Positions 46,173 to 54,926 of a stretch of 64,000 nucleotides of DNA are shown piece by piece. Made by a program: the position numbers and the translations under genes. Every line of letters starts with the position of its first letter. Within the stretch, counting starts at the first letter, position 1. This DNA comes from Gammaproteobacteria bacterium (lineage in GTDB: Bacteria > Pseudomonadota > Gammaproteobacteria > Arenicellales > Poriferihabitantaceae). The DNA lies in the NCBI GenBank assembly GCA_024644945.1, contig JAHEGU010000004.1, forward strand, positions 32,746-96,745, given 5' to 3'. Below the pieces are notes generated by a model that was given only the letters and a program-made list of their open reading frames with translations, searched no databases and had not been told where the DNA came from.

Positions 46173-47594
46173 ATGAAGCCGGCACTAAATCTTAAGCAAA
46201 GCCAGCGTCTTACAATGACGCCTCAGTTGCAGCAAGCCATCAGGCTGCTGCAGATGAATACTGTCGAACTATCCGAAGAGCTTATCCAGGCTCATGAGAG
46301 CAATCCCTTGCTTGAAATGGAGGACCCATTAGAAAGACAGGAGGTCAGTCACGATGAAGAGACGATCGAAGCTGAATCTAGTGATGAATCCAGAGAGTCC
46401 CTTGACGAGGATTGGGTAAGTGCTCAAACATATAATCGTGTTAGTGGACCGAATGCTCAGCTCGACTTTGATTTCGATATTCCTGACCGTTCTGGTCCAG
46501 CGACTCTTAAACAATCGCTGGAGGATCAGCTTTCCCTTCTGGGATTGAGTCCTGAAGTTAAATTAGTCACTGATCGGATTGTTCAGTATCTTGATGATGC
46601 TGGATACCTGCAAGTTGATCTAGAAGAAATTTATAATGAAGTTTCTTCGGAGATGAAAAACGAACCCGAGATTGAGCGCATTCAGATGGAGCAATGTCTG
46701 AACATAGTCCAATCGTTGGAGCCTACGGGAGTTGGCGCTCGTGCTCCGAGTGAGTGTCTGTTATTGCAGCTTGGGGCAATAGATGGTGAAACCCCTGGAC
46801 ACCACGAGGCAGGAGAAATTGTGCGTAATCACCTTCATCTGCTCGCCGATCGGGATTACCAATCATTGAAACGAAAATTGGGAGTAGGAGAATCTGAATT
46901 AAAACAAGCTGTTGACTTAATTAAGCACTTGAACCCGCATCCAGGTTTTAGTGTGGGAGACATTTCGGTAAATTATATTGTGCCCGATGTGGTAGTCGAG
47001 CATCACCGTGGTGCATGGCTGGCAAGGTTGAATACTGGTGCTTTGCCACGGGTTGTAATAAATCAAGACTACCAACAATTGGTTACTGATAACTCAGCGA
47101 GTGAATCATTTTCAAAAATGAAAGAGCAACTACAGGATGCAAGATGGTTATTGTCCAATATTGAGAAACGTCATTCCACCATTCTATCAGTGGCTTCCGA
47201 GATTGTGGAAAGACAGCAAGCCTTCTTTGATCATGGCCCTGCTGCAATGAAGCCGATGATATTGCGTGACGTCTCGGAAGCTTTGGATATACATGAATCA
47301 ACGGTGTCCCGTGCTACAAATGGGAAATATATGCTAACTCCTCTTGGAGTGTATGAATTACGATATTTCTTCTCCACTGAATTAGGTGCCGAGGACGGCA
47401 ATCAAGCTTCTTCAGTAGCAATCCAAACCTTGATACGTCAAATGATTGAGAATGAATTTACAAAAAAACCAATCAGCGACATGAAAATATGTGAGGCGCT
47501 CAAAGATCAAGGTTATGAAATCGCGCGTCGTACTGTAGCCAAATATCGGGAACAAATGAATATCCCGCCTTCGAGTAAACGAAAGTCTCTATAG
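46173..47594 (+). CDS. rpoN: RNA polymerase sigma54 factor
   Basis: A 473-residue sigma54. Region I (1-50) is glutamine-rich with LKQSQRLTMTPQLQQAIRLLQM, which meets activators; an acidic region II (about 50-100) follows; the core-binding and DNA-binding parts include the helix-turn-helix around LDIHESTVSRATNGKYM; the RpoN box ARRTVAKYRE (451-460) ends the protein. It serves nitrogen control and often pili and flagella. It heads the classic rpoN-hpf-ptsN-hprK-rapZ cluster. Confidence 0.96.
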   Translation: MKPALNLKQSQRLTMTPQLQQAIRLLQMNTVELSEELIQAHESNPLLEMEDPLERQEVSHDEETIEAESSDESRESLDEDWVSAQTYNRVSGPNAQLDFDFDIPDRSGPATLKQSLEDQLSLLGLSPEVKLVTDRIVQYLDDAGYLQVDLEEIYNEVSSEMKNEPEIERIQMEQCLNIVQSLEPTGVGARAPSECLLLQLGAIDGETPGHHEAGEIVRNHLHLLADRDYQSLKRKLGVGESELKQAVDLIKHLNPHPGFSVGDISVNYIVPDVVVEHHRGAWLARLNTGALPRVVINQDYQQLVTDNSASESFSKMKEQLQDARWLLSNIEKRHSTILSVASEIVERQQAFFDHGPAAMKPMILRDVSEALDIHESTVSRATNGKYMLTPLGVYELRYFFSTELGAEDGNQASSVAIQTLIRQMIENEFTKKPISDMKICEALKDQGYEIARRTVAKYREQMNIPPSSKRKSL

Positions 47595-47663
47595 AAGGAG
47601 GGTCCTGTATATTTCTTCCGCGCCGTCATTCCGGCATCACATTAACCAATAGGAGACGTAAGT

Positions 47664-47987
47664 ATGCAAATATCAATTAGCGGGCATCATCTTGACATCA
47701 CAGAGTCGCTTCATAACCACGTATCGGAGAAGGTTGAAAAAATCGTCAGGCACTTTGATCACGTTACAAACACTAACGTGGTGTTGCAAGTCGAAAAAAA
47801 GAGACACATGGCTGAAGCGACAATAAATGCTAAAGGCGCGAAAATTCACGCTTCCAGTACCTGTGATGACATGTATGCTGCTATTGATTCAATGGTAAGC
47901 AAACTCGATCGCCAGGTTTTGAAGCATAAAGAAAAATTGACTGACCACCATCGTACAGATGCAACACTCAAACAATCCTTTGACTGA
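47664..47987 (+). CDS. hpf: Ribosome hibernation promoting factor (short HPF)
   Basis: A 107-residue HPF/RaiA-family protein of the short type. The beta-alpha fold carries HHLDITESLHNHVSEKVEKI at the start and the conserved HASSTCDDMYAAIDSMVSKLDRQVLKHKEK helix near the end. It binds the 30S A/P site and helps dimerise 70S ribosomes in stationary phase. AGGAG lies about nine bases before the ATG. Position behind rpoN is conserved across gammaproteobacteria. Confidence 0.95.
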   Translation: MQISISGHHLDITESLHNHVSEKVEKIVRHFDHVTNTNVVLQVEKKRHMAEATINAKGAKIHASSTCDDMYAAIDSMVSKLDRQVLKHKEKLTDHHRTDATLKQSFD

Positions 47988-48028
47988 TCTGCCAGACCAA
48001 ATTAGATTCACCCAATGAGGTGCGAAAG

Positions 48029-48499
48029 GTGAATCAAGCAGAGAATAATATAAACCAATTTCTAAGCGAAGACCGGATCATACTGGATCTGTCTACAACT
48101 AGTCGGAAGCGGTTATTCGAGCACATCGCGCAAGTGTCGAGCGGAAATCTTGACAAGATAAGTGAAGATTGTGTTTTTAAGACGATAACCGAGAGAGAAC
48201 GATTAGGTAGCACGGGGCTTGGAAAGGGTATAGCGGTTCCTCACGGGCGTATCGAAAGTCTCGAACAGCCTGTGATTTCTATAATTCGATTAAAGCAACC
48301 AATTGACTATGATGCTCCAGATGGTCGACCGGTTTGGCTGGTGGTTGGCTTGCTGGTCCCAGCGGAAGCAAATGAAACGCACTTGAAACTTCTCTCAATG
48401 CTGGCTAGTTGTTTTCAGGATTCAAATTTTGTTGAAGCATTAAAAAGTTGCCAGACTCCAGATCAGGTAAGTGAGTTGTTTGAAGGTGTAAAGAGGTAA
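48029..48499 (+). CDS. ptsN: PTS IIA-like nitrogen regulatory protein EIIA-Ntr
   Basis: A 156-residue PTS EIIA type-2 domain protein. The phosphorylated histidine is His72 in GKGIAVPHGRIESL. It receives phosphate from the HPr encoded two genes further and regulates potassium transport, metabolism and stress rather than sugar uptake. The start is GTG; an in-frame GTG at 48020 exists, but GAGG ends right at it and is eight bases from the GTG at 48029, which I prefer. The stop overlaps the hprK ATG by one base. Confidence 0.92.
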   Translation: MNQAENNINQFLSEDRIILDLSTTSRKRLFEHIAQVSSGNLDKISEDCVFKTITERERLGSTGLGKGIAVPHGRIESLEQPVISIIRLKQPIDYDAPDGRPVWLVVGLLVPAEANETHLKLLSMLASCFQDSNFVEALKSCQTPDQVSELFEGVKR

Positions 48500-49443
48500 T
48501 GCAATCGGTAGAGTCAGCTCCACAACCTGAACCACTACCGGTACAGGAATTACTACAACAGCTTCCGGACGTCCATTGGTATCAACGCACAGGAAAAACT
48601 GTAAAAAGCTGCTTACAGCATGCGAATCTTTACGGCTTTCTTAATCCACTGCGCATAACACCCTTGCAAATCGTCGATCAGGCTGCAATCGAGTGGCTTT
48701 ATCGAATGCGAGATAGTGAATTGCGAAAATCTCCATGTTTCGACTTGCAGGGTTCAGTAGCGACTATATTGTGTGACGGGTTGAGCCCTAATCCAAATAT
48801 TATCGAAGTATGTAAGGCCAATAATATTGCGTTATTGAAAACATCCCTTGGGTCTGCCGCAGTCCTGGATTACTTGCAGGGGCAGTTGCCCCGGCTGTTG
48901 TCACCTCGGTGTAACCAACATGGAGTATTTCTCGCTGTTATGAATACGGGGGTGCTGATTACCGGGGCAAGTGGCGTTGGTAAGAGTGAGGTTGCGTTAG
49001 ATCTAGTGCAGAGAGGCCATCAGCTAGTTGCTGATGATGCTGTGGATATATACCGGCGTGACGGCGCTGAACTTGTTGGTGAGTGTTCGCCGACCCTGAA
49101 AGGGTATGTCGAAATCCGAGGTCTTGGAATAATTAGTATTGAGAAGATGTTTGGGCCGGCTTCGGTACTAGATTTCTATCGCCTGCAACTGATTATAAAC
49201 CTTAAGGATGCCACTAATAAGGAAATTCGAAGTCTTGACCGATTACAGCCAAGTTTGAATATGGTAGAGATTCTCGGAATTAAGGTGCCGCGCTTAAGTA
49301 TGTTGGTCGCACCAGGCCGTAATTTAGCGGTTTTAGTTGAAGCTGCCACCCGTGATTTTTTATTACGTAAGTCTGGCATTGATAGTAGTTTTGATTTCGT
49401 CAACAGCCATGATCGGATTATGGGTATCGAGGAGAAAGGATGA
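48499..49443 (+). CDS. hprK: HPr kinase/phosphorylase
   Basis: A 314-residue HprK, which phosphorylates and dephosphorylates a serine of HPr. The N-terminal domain (1-130) is variable; His141 in QHGVFL, the P-loop GASGVGKS (156-163) and the signature EIRGLGIISIEKMFGP (from about 205) are typical. The enzyme is absent from E. coli but present in part of the proteobacteria. Its target serine is conserved in the HPr encoded nearby. AGAGGT precedes the ATG inside the ptsN end; it overlaps rapZ by four bases. Confidence 0.95.
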   Translation: MQSVESAPQPEPLPVQELLQQLPDVHWYQRTGKTVKSCLQHANLYGFLNPLRITPLQIVDQAAIEWLYRMRDSELRKSPCFDLQGSVATILCDGLSPNPNIIEVCKANNIALLKTSLGSAAVLDYLQGQLPRLLSPRCNQHGVFLAVMNTGVLITGASGVGKSEVALDLVQRGHQLVADDAVDIYRRDGAELVGECSPTLKGYVEIRGLGIISIEKMFGPASVLDFYRLQLIINLKDATNKEIRSLDRLQPSLNMVEILGIKVPRLSMLVAPGRNLAVLVEAATRDFLLRKSGIDSSFDFVNSHDRIMGIEEKG

Positions 49444-50327
49444 AACTTCGTGCAACCGATTTGATTATTATTAGTGGCTTGTCCGGTTCTGGTAAGAGTC
49501 TGGCTTTGCAATCACTGGAAGACATCGGCTACTACTGCATCGATAATCTTCCGGCAGTCTTGCTTCCGGAATTTAATCGCTATCTGCCTGATCATACTTC
49601 GGGTGGAGAAGAAGAGATCGCCGGAGCAGCAATCAGCATTGATTCGAGAAACAATCAGTTTCTTTCTGAGCTTGACCAGATTCTTGAGGAACTGGAGCAA
49701 CATGGTCGGTCTTGCAGAATACTCTTTTTGGATGCGGAAGAACAAAAACTAGTCAGACGTTATAGTGAAACCCGCCGAAAACATCCTTTAACTAGCGGAT
49801 CTACACCACTTATAGACGGCATACGTCGAGAGCGGGAGGTGTTGCAGCCACTGCATGCGCGTGCAGAGAAAATCATCGATACTACCGAAACCACTCCTCA
49901 TGAGTTAAGGGGGTTAGTGCGTGACTTTGCTGGCGGATCAAGTATTTCCGGACCGTTGCTACTGCTGGAATCATTTGGTTTCAAATATGGTTCGCCGAGA
50001 GAAGCTGATTTTATATTTGATGTGAGATGCCTGCCGAACCCGCACTGGGAAGATGATTTACGGGCACTGACCGGATTGGAGGCACCAGTAGCTGAATTCC
50101 TTGAACGACAACCAATGGTGGTAGAAATGACAGAGGAGCTTTTTAGTTTCTTGCTCAAATGGTTGCCTGGCTTCGCCAGTGAAAACCGCAGTTACATCAC
50201 GGTTGCGATTGGGTGTACGGGCGGTCAACATCGCTCGGTTTATATTTGTGAACAGCTTGTAAAACGATTCCGTGATAGAGAAATTAATGCTCAAGTGCGG
50301 CATCGACAGCTCGCAAAAAATGATTGA
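49440..50327 (+). CDS. rapZ: RNase adapter protein RapZ
   Basis: A 295-residue P-loop protein. Walker A is GLSGSGKS (13-20), with SLEDIGYYCIDNLPAVLLP behind it; the C-terminal RNA-binding domain ends with CTGGQHRSVYICEQL and HRQL. In E. coli it presents the sRNA GlmZ to RNase E to control glucosamine-6-phosphate synthesis. In other bacteria the sRNA partner may differ. It is coupled to hprK (ATGA overlap), and its end overlaps the HPr start. Confidence 0.96.
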   Translation: MKLRATDLIIISGLSGSGKSLALQSLEDIGYYCIDNLPAVLLPEFNRYLPDHTSGGEEEIAGAAISIDSRNNQFLSELDQILEELEQHGRSCRILFLDAEEQKLVRRYSETRRKHPLTSGSTPLIDGIRREREVLQPLHARAEKIIDTTETTPHELRGLVRDFAGGSSISGPLLLLESFGFKYGSPREADFIFDVRCLPNPHWEDDLRALTGLEAPVAEFLERQPMVVEMTEELFSFLLKWLPGFASENRSYITVAIGCTGGQHRSVYICEQLVKRFRDREINAQVRHRQLAKND

Positions 50328-50589
50328 GGCTCAAATCCCAGTCGTCAACAAGCTTGGATTGCATGCACGCGCTGCTTCAAAACTGGTAAAGTTGACCGCG
50401 GGTTTCGAGAGTTCGATAAAATTTATCGGAAAGAATCAGGAAGTAGACGCCAAGAGCATCATGGGAATTCTTATGTTGGCTGCAACACAAGGTACGCAAA
50501 TCCGGGTGATTGCGGATGGCTCGGATGAGCGGGATGCAGTGGATGCTATCAGCGAAATGTTCGAGCAATGCTTCGGTGAAGACGAATAA
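50320..50589 (+). CDS. ptsO: Phosphocarrier protein HPr (NPr-type)
   Basis: An 89-residue HPr. His15 in NKLGLHARAASKL is the EI phosphorylation site, and Ser46 in AKSIMGILML is the site modified by HprK. Both sit at the canonical positions. The reading frame is open from 50272, but MIEAQIPVVNKLGLHARA fits the family length, so I start at 50320, overlapping rapZ by eight bases. It passes phosphate from the EI encoded behind it to PtsN. A cysteine near the C-terminus is unremarkable. Confidence 0.93.
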   Translation: MIEAQIPVVNKLGLHARAASKLVKLTAGFESSIKFIGKNQEVDAKSIMGILMLAATQGTQIRVIADGSDERDAVDAISEMFEQCFGEDE

Positions 50590-50641
50590 TGCATAGCCAC
50601 CGGTATAGATTGAATGAGAAACTAGCTCCAGGAGGACTTTA

Positions 50642-52372
50642 GTGCTGGCGCTACATGGAACGGGAGTCGGGGCAGGAATCGCAGTCGGTCGAGCACGAAT
50701 AATCAACCGCAACAGCGATAAGATCAGCCAGTATACGATAGCTCAAGAACATGTAAACAAAGAAATAGAGCGGCTGGAGAGAGGTATAGAGACGGCTCAA
50801 CACTCTTTACTCGAGTTGGGCAAACAGTTTGGTAAAGAAATCCCAGACGAAGTGCGAGCCTTGCTTGAAGCGCATAGCCTGATGCTTAAGGATCCATTGA
50901 TACTTCAAGAATCGTCGAGGCTTATTAGCGAACAGTGGGTTAATGCCGAATTCGCGCTGAACCAGTATGGCATGCGCTTAGAACGAGTGTTTGAGCAAAT
51001 TCAAGATCCATACCTGAGCAGCAAATCGATAGATGTGGCACAAGTGATTCAACGCGTACTAGGCGCTATGACAGATTCACAGGAAGCCATCGGTGGCCAG
51101 CCAGAAGGTACGTATGACGGTGAGATTATTATAGTTAATGACCTCACTCCGGCAGACACAATCGAGTTGCGAAAACATCAAATTATCGGGTTCGTAACAA
51201 AGTTAGGAGGACCTACTTCACATACCGCTATTTTAGCGCGCAGTATGAAAATTCCGGCGATTGTCGGTATGCATGGATCGGTTGGTTATCTTCGCACTGG
51301 GGATTTGCTGATTATCGACGGTAAGCGTGGAGTCATTCTGGCAAATCCGGATGACCAAGCTTTAGCTGCCTATCAGCGGCGACGTGAAAAAATCATTCGG
51401 CGCACCCAGGCCCTTGAAACATTACGTGATGCGGAATCAGTCTCGCTAGACGGGCAGAGAATCATGTTGATGTCTAATGTGGAGTTGCCAGATGAGGTCA
51501 GCTACAGTGTAAAACAGAATGCAGAAGGTGTAGGGCTATATCGCACCGAATTCATGTTCATGAATCGTGAGCAGATGCCTGACGAGGAAGAACAACTGGA
51601 GGTATACAAACAGGTGCTCGAAAAGAGCGATTGCCCGGTTACTATTCGAACCTTGGACTTAGGCGCAGATAAACAGGTTGACGGTGGGCGTTCGGCAGAT
51701 CATCAATCCACAAATCCTGCGCTTGGTTTACGTGCGATTCGACTTTGCCTGCATGATCTTGGCTTGTTTAAACCACAACTGCGTGCGATTTATCGTGCAT
51801 CTGTTTTTGGTAAAGCCCGAATGATGGTGCCCATGATCTCAAACGTGGAGGAACTGAACCAACTGTTCAAACTGATTGATGAAGTTAAGCAGGAGCTTGC
51901 TGAGCAGAAATGTCCTTTTGATTCGACACTGCAGGTTGGGGGAATGATTGAAGTACCTGCAGCCGCTATCGCAGCGGATATTTTTGCTCGGAAGCTGGAT
52001 TTCCTCTCTATAGGCACTAACGATCTGATTCAGTATACCCTTGCCATAGACCGAATTGATGATGAAGTTAACTACTTATATGATCCGATTCATCCTTCTA
52101 TATTGCGTCTGGTAAAAAACGTTATTGATGCGGGTTTTGACGCTGGAGTGCCGGTTTCAATGTGTGGTGAAATGGCCGGCGATCCGGCATATACCCGTAT
52201 ACTGTTGGCGCTGGGTCTTCGCGAGTTCAGCATGGATCCTGCGAGATTGCTCGAAGTAAAGCAAATAATTCGTATGAGTGATGTGTCACAGCTAAAAATG
52301 GCGCTTCCAAAATTCATGAATGCCACTGAACCTGAAGAGCTCCGCCAGCAGCTGGTTGAGCTTAACCAGTAA
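50642..52372 (+). CDS. ptsI: PEP-protein phosphotransferase, enzyme I
   Basis: A 576-residue enzyme I that takes phosphate from phosphoenolpyruvate and gives it to HPr. The active histidine is His194 in GGPTSHTAILAR; the PEP-binding barrel shows GLYRTEFMFMNR and the late VSMCGEMAGDP motif. It is the length of sugar-type EI: the N-terminal GAF domain of EI-Ntr (PtsP) is missing, although the partners are of the nitrogen type. The start is GTG with AGGAGG six bases upstream. No EIIB or EIIC gene lies nearby. Confidence 0.94.
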   Translation: MLALHGTGVGAGIAVGRARIINRNSDKISQYTIAQEHVNKEIERLERGIETAQHSLLELGKQFGKEIPDEVRALLEAHSLMLKDPLILQESSRLISEQWVNAEFALNQYGMRLERVFEQIQDPYLSSKSIDVAQVIQRVLGAMTDSQEAIGGQPEGTYDGEIIIVNDLTPADTIELRKHQIIGFVTKLGGPTSHTAILARSMKIPAIVGMHGSVGYLRTGDLLIIDGKRGVILANPDDQALAAYQRRREKIIRRTQALETLRDAESVSLDGQRIMLMSNVELPDEVSYSVKQNAEGVGLYRTEFMFMNREQMPDEEEQLEVYKQVLEKSDCPVTIRTLDLGADKQVDGGRSADHQSTNPALGLRAIRLCLHDLGLFKPQLRAIYRASVFGKARMMVPMISNVEELNQLFKLIDEVKQELAEQKCPFDSTLQVGGMIEVPAAAIAADIFARKLDFLSIGTNDLIQYTLAIDRIDDEVNYLYDPIHPSILRLVKNVIDAGFDAGVPVSMCGEMAGDPAYTRILLALGLREFSMDPARLLEVKQIIRMSDVSQLKMALPKFMNATEPEELRQQLVELNQ

Positions 52373-52389
52373 ATCGTCGCGTTATTTGA

Positions 52390-52731
52390 ATGAGGCGATT
52401 GATCAAAGCCGCTGGGTATTCCTGGCAAGGGTTTCGCGCTGCCTGGAAGAATGAACCTGCATTTAAGCAGGAGGCCGTTGGTTGTCTAATACTGATTCCA
52501 CTAGGGGTATGGCTCGGTGACAATGGCACAGAACGCGCACTGCTTATATTCAGCGTCTTGTTGGTGCCTCTTGTTGAGCTCTTGAACTCGGCCATTGAGT
52601 CGGTGGTTGACCGTCATGGTGCCGAACATCACCCCCTCAGCGGGCGTGCCAAGGATATGGGCTCTGCTTCAGTGTTGATGGCACTGATAATTCTGTTAGT
52701 TGTTTGGGCTAGCGTGCTGTTTACCGACTGA
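52390..52731 (+). CDS. dgkA: Diacylglycerol kinase
   Basis: A 113-residue integral membrane kinase with three helices. The conserved active-site part is LVELLNSAIESVVDRHG followed by LSGRAKDMGSASVL, and an amphipathic N-terminal helix carries GYSWQGFRAAWKNEPAFKQE. It recycles diacylglycerol, for example from membrane-derived oligosaccharide synthesis, to phosphatidate. It follows EI after 17 bases, so it may be co-transcribed, and converges with the ABC permease gene. Confidence 0.95.
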   Translation: MRRLIKAAGYSWQGFRAAWKNEPAFKQEAVGCLILIPLGVWLGDNGTERALLIFSVLLVPLVELLNSAIESVVDRHGAEHHPLSGRAKDMGSASVLMALIILLVVWASVLFTD

Positions 52732-52769
52732 ACCTGGAGAGAGCTAGGGTCTACTCGAAGCGGTAATGA

Positions 52770-53543
52770 TCAACTGCGGATGCCGTAGCCCTTATTAAGA
52801 AGGCGCAGATTAATCAGAAACAACACTACGCTAAACGCGATAATAATAGTATACGAAGTAGATAGGCTAATATCTGAAATCCCTAGAAATCCATATCTAA
52901 AAGCATTAATCATATACAAAATTGGATTCGCGTGAGAGACCCCTTGCCAGAACTCCGGTAGTAACCTGATCGAGTAAAAAATACCCCCGAGATATGTAAG
53001 AGGAGTGAGTACGAAGGTTGGTATAATTGATACATCATCGAATTTGCGGGCGAATAGACCGTTCATAAAACCGCCGAGTGCGAACAGCAGAGCCGTGAGA
53101 AAAATGATGCTTAACATCACAAAAACATTATGCACAGATAGTTTACTGAAGAACAAAGATACAATGGTCACTACAACTCCTACTAGAATTCCCCTGGCCA
53201 TCCCACCAGTAACGTATCCTAAGAGAATTACGCTGCTTGGTGTGGGAGAGACTTGAATTTCTTCGATCGAGCGCTGAAATTTACTGCTAAAGAATGACGA
53301 AGAGACATTGGCATATGAGTTTGTTATGACTGACATCAGGATTAGCCCGGGCACAATAAAATCCATATAGCGATAACCTTCCATATCTCCGATCCTTGGC
53401 CCGATTAGATTTCCGAATATGACGAAATATAGTGACGTGGTGATTACGGGCGGTATCAGAGTCTGTTGCCAAATACGGGTAAATCGCGTTATTTCCTTGC
53501 GCACAATTGTGAGATAGGCCACCCAGATTTGTGACCATTTCAT
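52770..53543 (-). CDS. ABC-2 type transporter permease (YadH-like)
   Basis: A 257-residue membrane protein with six predicted spans and the ABC-2 hallmark segments ITTSLYFVIFG, FIVPGLILMSVI, and LTYLGGIFYSIRLLPEFWQ. It is the membrane half of an exporter with the ATPase encoded just upstream, whose stop it overlaps by four bases. It is a clear paralogue of the permease at 2287-3048 and is closer to E. coli YadH by its FSSKFQRSIEEIQVSPTP stretch. Substrate unknown. Confidence 0.93.
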   Translation of the reverse strand: MKWSQIWVAYLTIVRKEITRFTRIWQQTLIPPVITTSLYFVIFGNLIGPRIGDMEGYRYMDFIVPGLILMSVITNSYANVSSSFFSSKFQRSIEEIQVSPTPSSVILLGYVTGGMARGILVGVVVTIVSLFFSKLSVHNVFVMLSIIFLTALLFALGGFMNGLFARKFDDVSIIPTFVLTPLTYLGGIFYSIRLLPEFWQGVSHANPILYMINAFRYGFLGISDISLSTSYTIIIAFSVVLFLINLRLLNKGYGIRS

Positions 53544-54478
53544 AGCCGCTTTTCCTTGCGATCTGATGAGCTGTCAATCATATCGAGAAACAGTTGTTCT
53601 AATCGATTGGATTTATTACGCATGCTCTGGACTCGTATATGATTGTCATTGAGCTGGCTGAAAATACCATTTATTCCCTGCTCCTTTGAGATATCAACTT
53701 CCAAAGTGGTCGAATCGACAAGCCTCCATTTTCCTCGGCTGAACTCTGGTAGCCTGTCTAGAGGTTGGTGTAGGTCAAGAACATAAATTTCTCGCTGGAG
53801 TCTGGAAAGCAGCTCCCGCGTACTTGTGTTTTCGATAACGTTGCCATTATCGATAATGGCAACATTTTTACAAAGACTTTCCGCCTCTTCAAGATAGTGG
53901 GTGGTCAGAATAATGGTTGTTCCCTGCTGATTTATCCTTGAAATGAATTCCCACATCGAACGCCTGATTTCAATATCAACTCCTGCGGTAGGCTCATCAA
54001 GAATTAACAGCCTTGGGTGATGCACCAAGGCTCTGGCAATCATCAGCCGTCTTTTCATACCACCCGAAAGCTCTCTGGAAATGTCGTTACGCTTCTCCCA
54101 TAATCCCAGCTGTTCAAGATACCGTTGTGCACGCTCTCTGGCTATTCGTGAATTTATACCGTAGTAACCGGCTTGATTCATGACAATTTGCATTGGCGTT
54201 TCGAAAACGCTGAAATTTATTTCCTGTGGAACAATTCCTATATAAGATTTAGCCAGCGGGAAGTTTTGATCTATGTCTACGTCAAATATTTTGACGGTTC
54301 CAGAAGTTTTGTTGACAAGTGACGAAATAATTCCGATTGCTGTTGATTTACCCGCGCCATTCTTACCAAGTAGGGCGAAGAAATCGCCTTCATTAACTTC
54401 GAGATCGATCCCTTTAAGTGCGCGTAGACCATTGGTATAGACCTTCTCGAGATTCTCGATTTTCAGAGCCGCTGTCAC
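53540..54478 (-). CDS. ABC transporter ATP-binding protein (YadG-like)
   Basis: A 312-residue ABC ATPase. Walker A is GKNGAGKST, the signature LSGGMKRR, Walker B LLILDEP, and the H-loop TTHYLEEAE. A C-terminal extension of about 80 residues ends with the LEQLFLDMI segment typical of ABC-2 exporters. It is coupled to the permease downstream. E. coli yadG/yadH is the nearest known pair. It lies 19 bases behind the GNAT gene and could share its transcript. Confidence 0.93.
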   Translation of the reverse strand: MTAALKIENLEKVYTNGLRALKGIDLEVNEGDFFALLGKNGAGKSTAIGIISSLVNKTSGTVKIFDVDIDQNFPLAKSYIGIVPQEINFSVFETPMQIVMNQAGYYGINSRIARERAQRYLEQLGLWEKRNDISRELSGGMKRRLMIARALVHHPRLLILDEPTAGVDIEIRRSMWEFISRINQQGTTIILTTHYLEEAESLCKNVAIIDNGNVIENTSTRELLSRLQREIYVLDLHQPLDRLPEFSRGKWRLVDSTTLEVDISKEQGINGIFSQLNDNHIRVQSMRNKSNRLEQLFLDMIDSSSDRKEKRL

Positions 54479-54497
54479 GAAATCAGTAGTCGGTAGG

Positions 54498-54926
54498 TTA
54501 GTACAGACAACGCTTCATTCTGATATGCGGAATTCCTGCATCCATGAACTCACCACCGTGCGAAACAAACCCCTCAGATGAGTAAAATCCGGCGGCGTGA
54601 ATCTGGGCGTCCAGTTCAACTTCATTCATTCCATGGCCCCTTGCGGCTTCCATTAAAGCGTGAAGTAACGTTCGGCCAACACCCTTGCCACGCCACGATT
54701 CAATGACCGCCATTCGACCAATTTTTCCGCTATACATCAAACGCCCGGTACCTATCGGGCTGCCTTCCTCATCAATCGCTAACGCATGGATATACTGACT
54801 GTCCATGGGGTCGTGCTCGAGTTCAACCGGAACCTTCTGCTCATGAATGAATACCTGGTTGCGGATCTCCGTCATTAGGTCGCCGTGTTTAGACCACTCT
54901 ACTATCGCCACCTGATAATTATTCAT
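54498..54926 (-). CDS. GNAT family N-acetyltransferase
   Basis: A 142-residue acetyltransferase. The first part (IRNQVFIHEQKVPVELEHDPMD) resembles the ElaA/YjcF branch; the acetyl-CoA loop is WRGKGVGRTLLHALMEAAR, preceded by IGRMAVIE and followed by VELDAQIHAAGFYSSEGF. The substrate, a small molecule or a protein amine, is not known. Its ATG overlaps the stop of the DUF3108 gene by four bases, so the two are made together. Confidence 0.9.
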   Translation of the reverse strand: MNNYQVAIVEWSKHGDLMTEIRNQVFIHEQKVPVELEHDPMDSQYIHALAIDEEGSPIGTGRLMYSGKIGRMAVIESWRGKGVGRTLLHALMEAARGHGMNEVELDAQIHAAGFYSSEGFVSHGGEFMDAGIPHIRMKRCLY

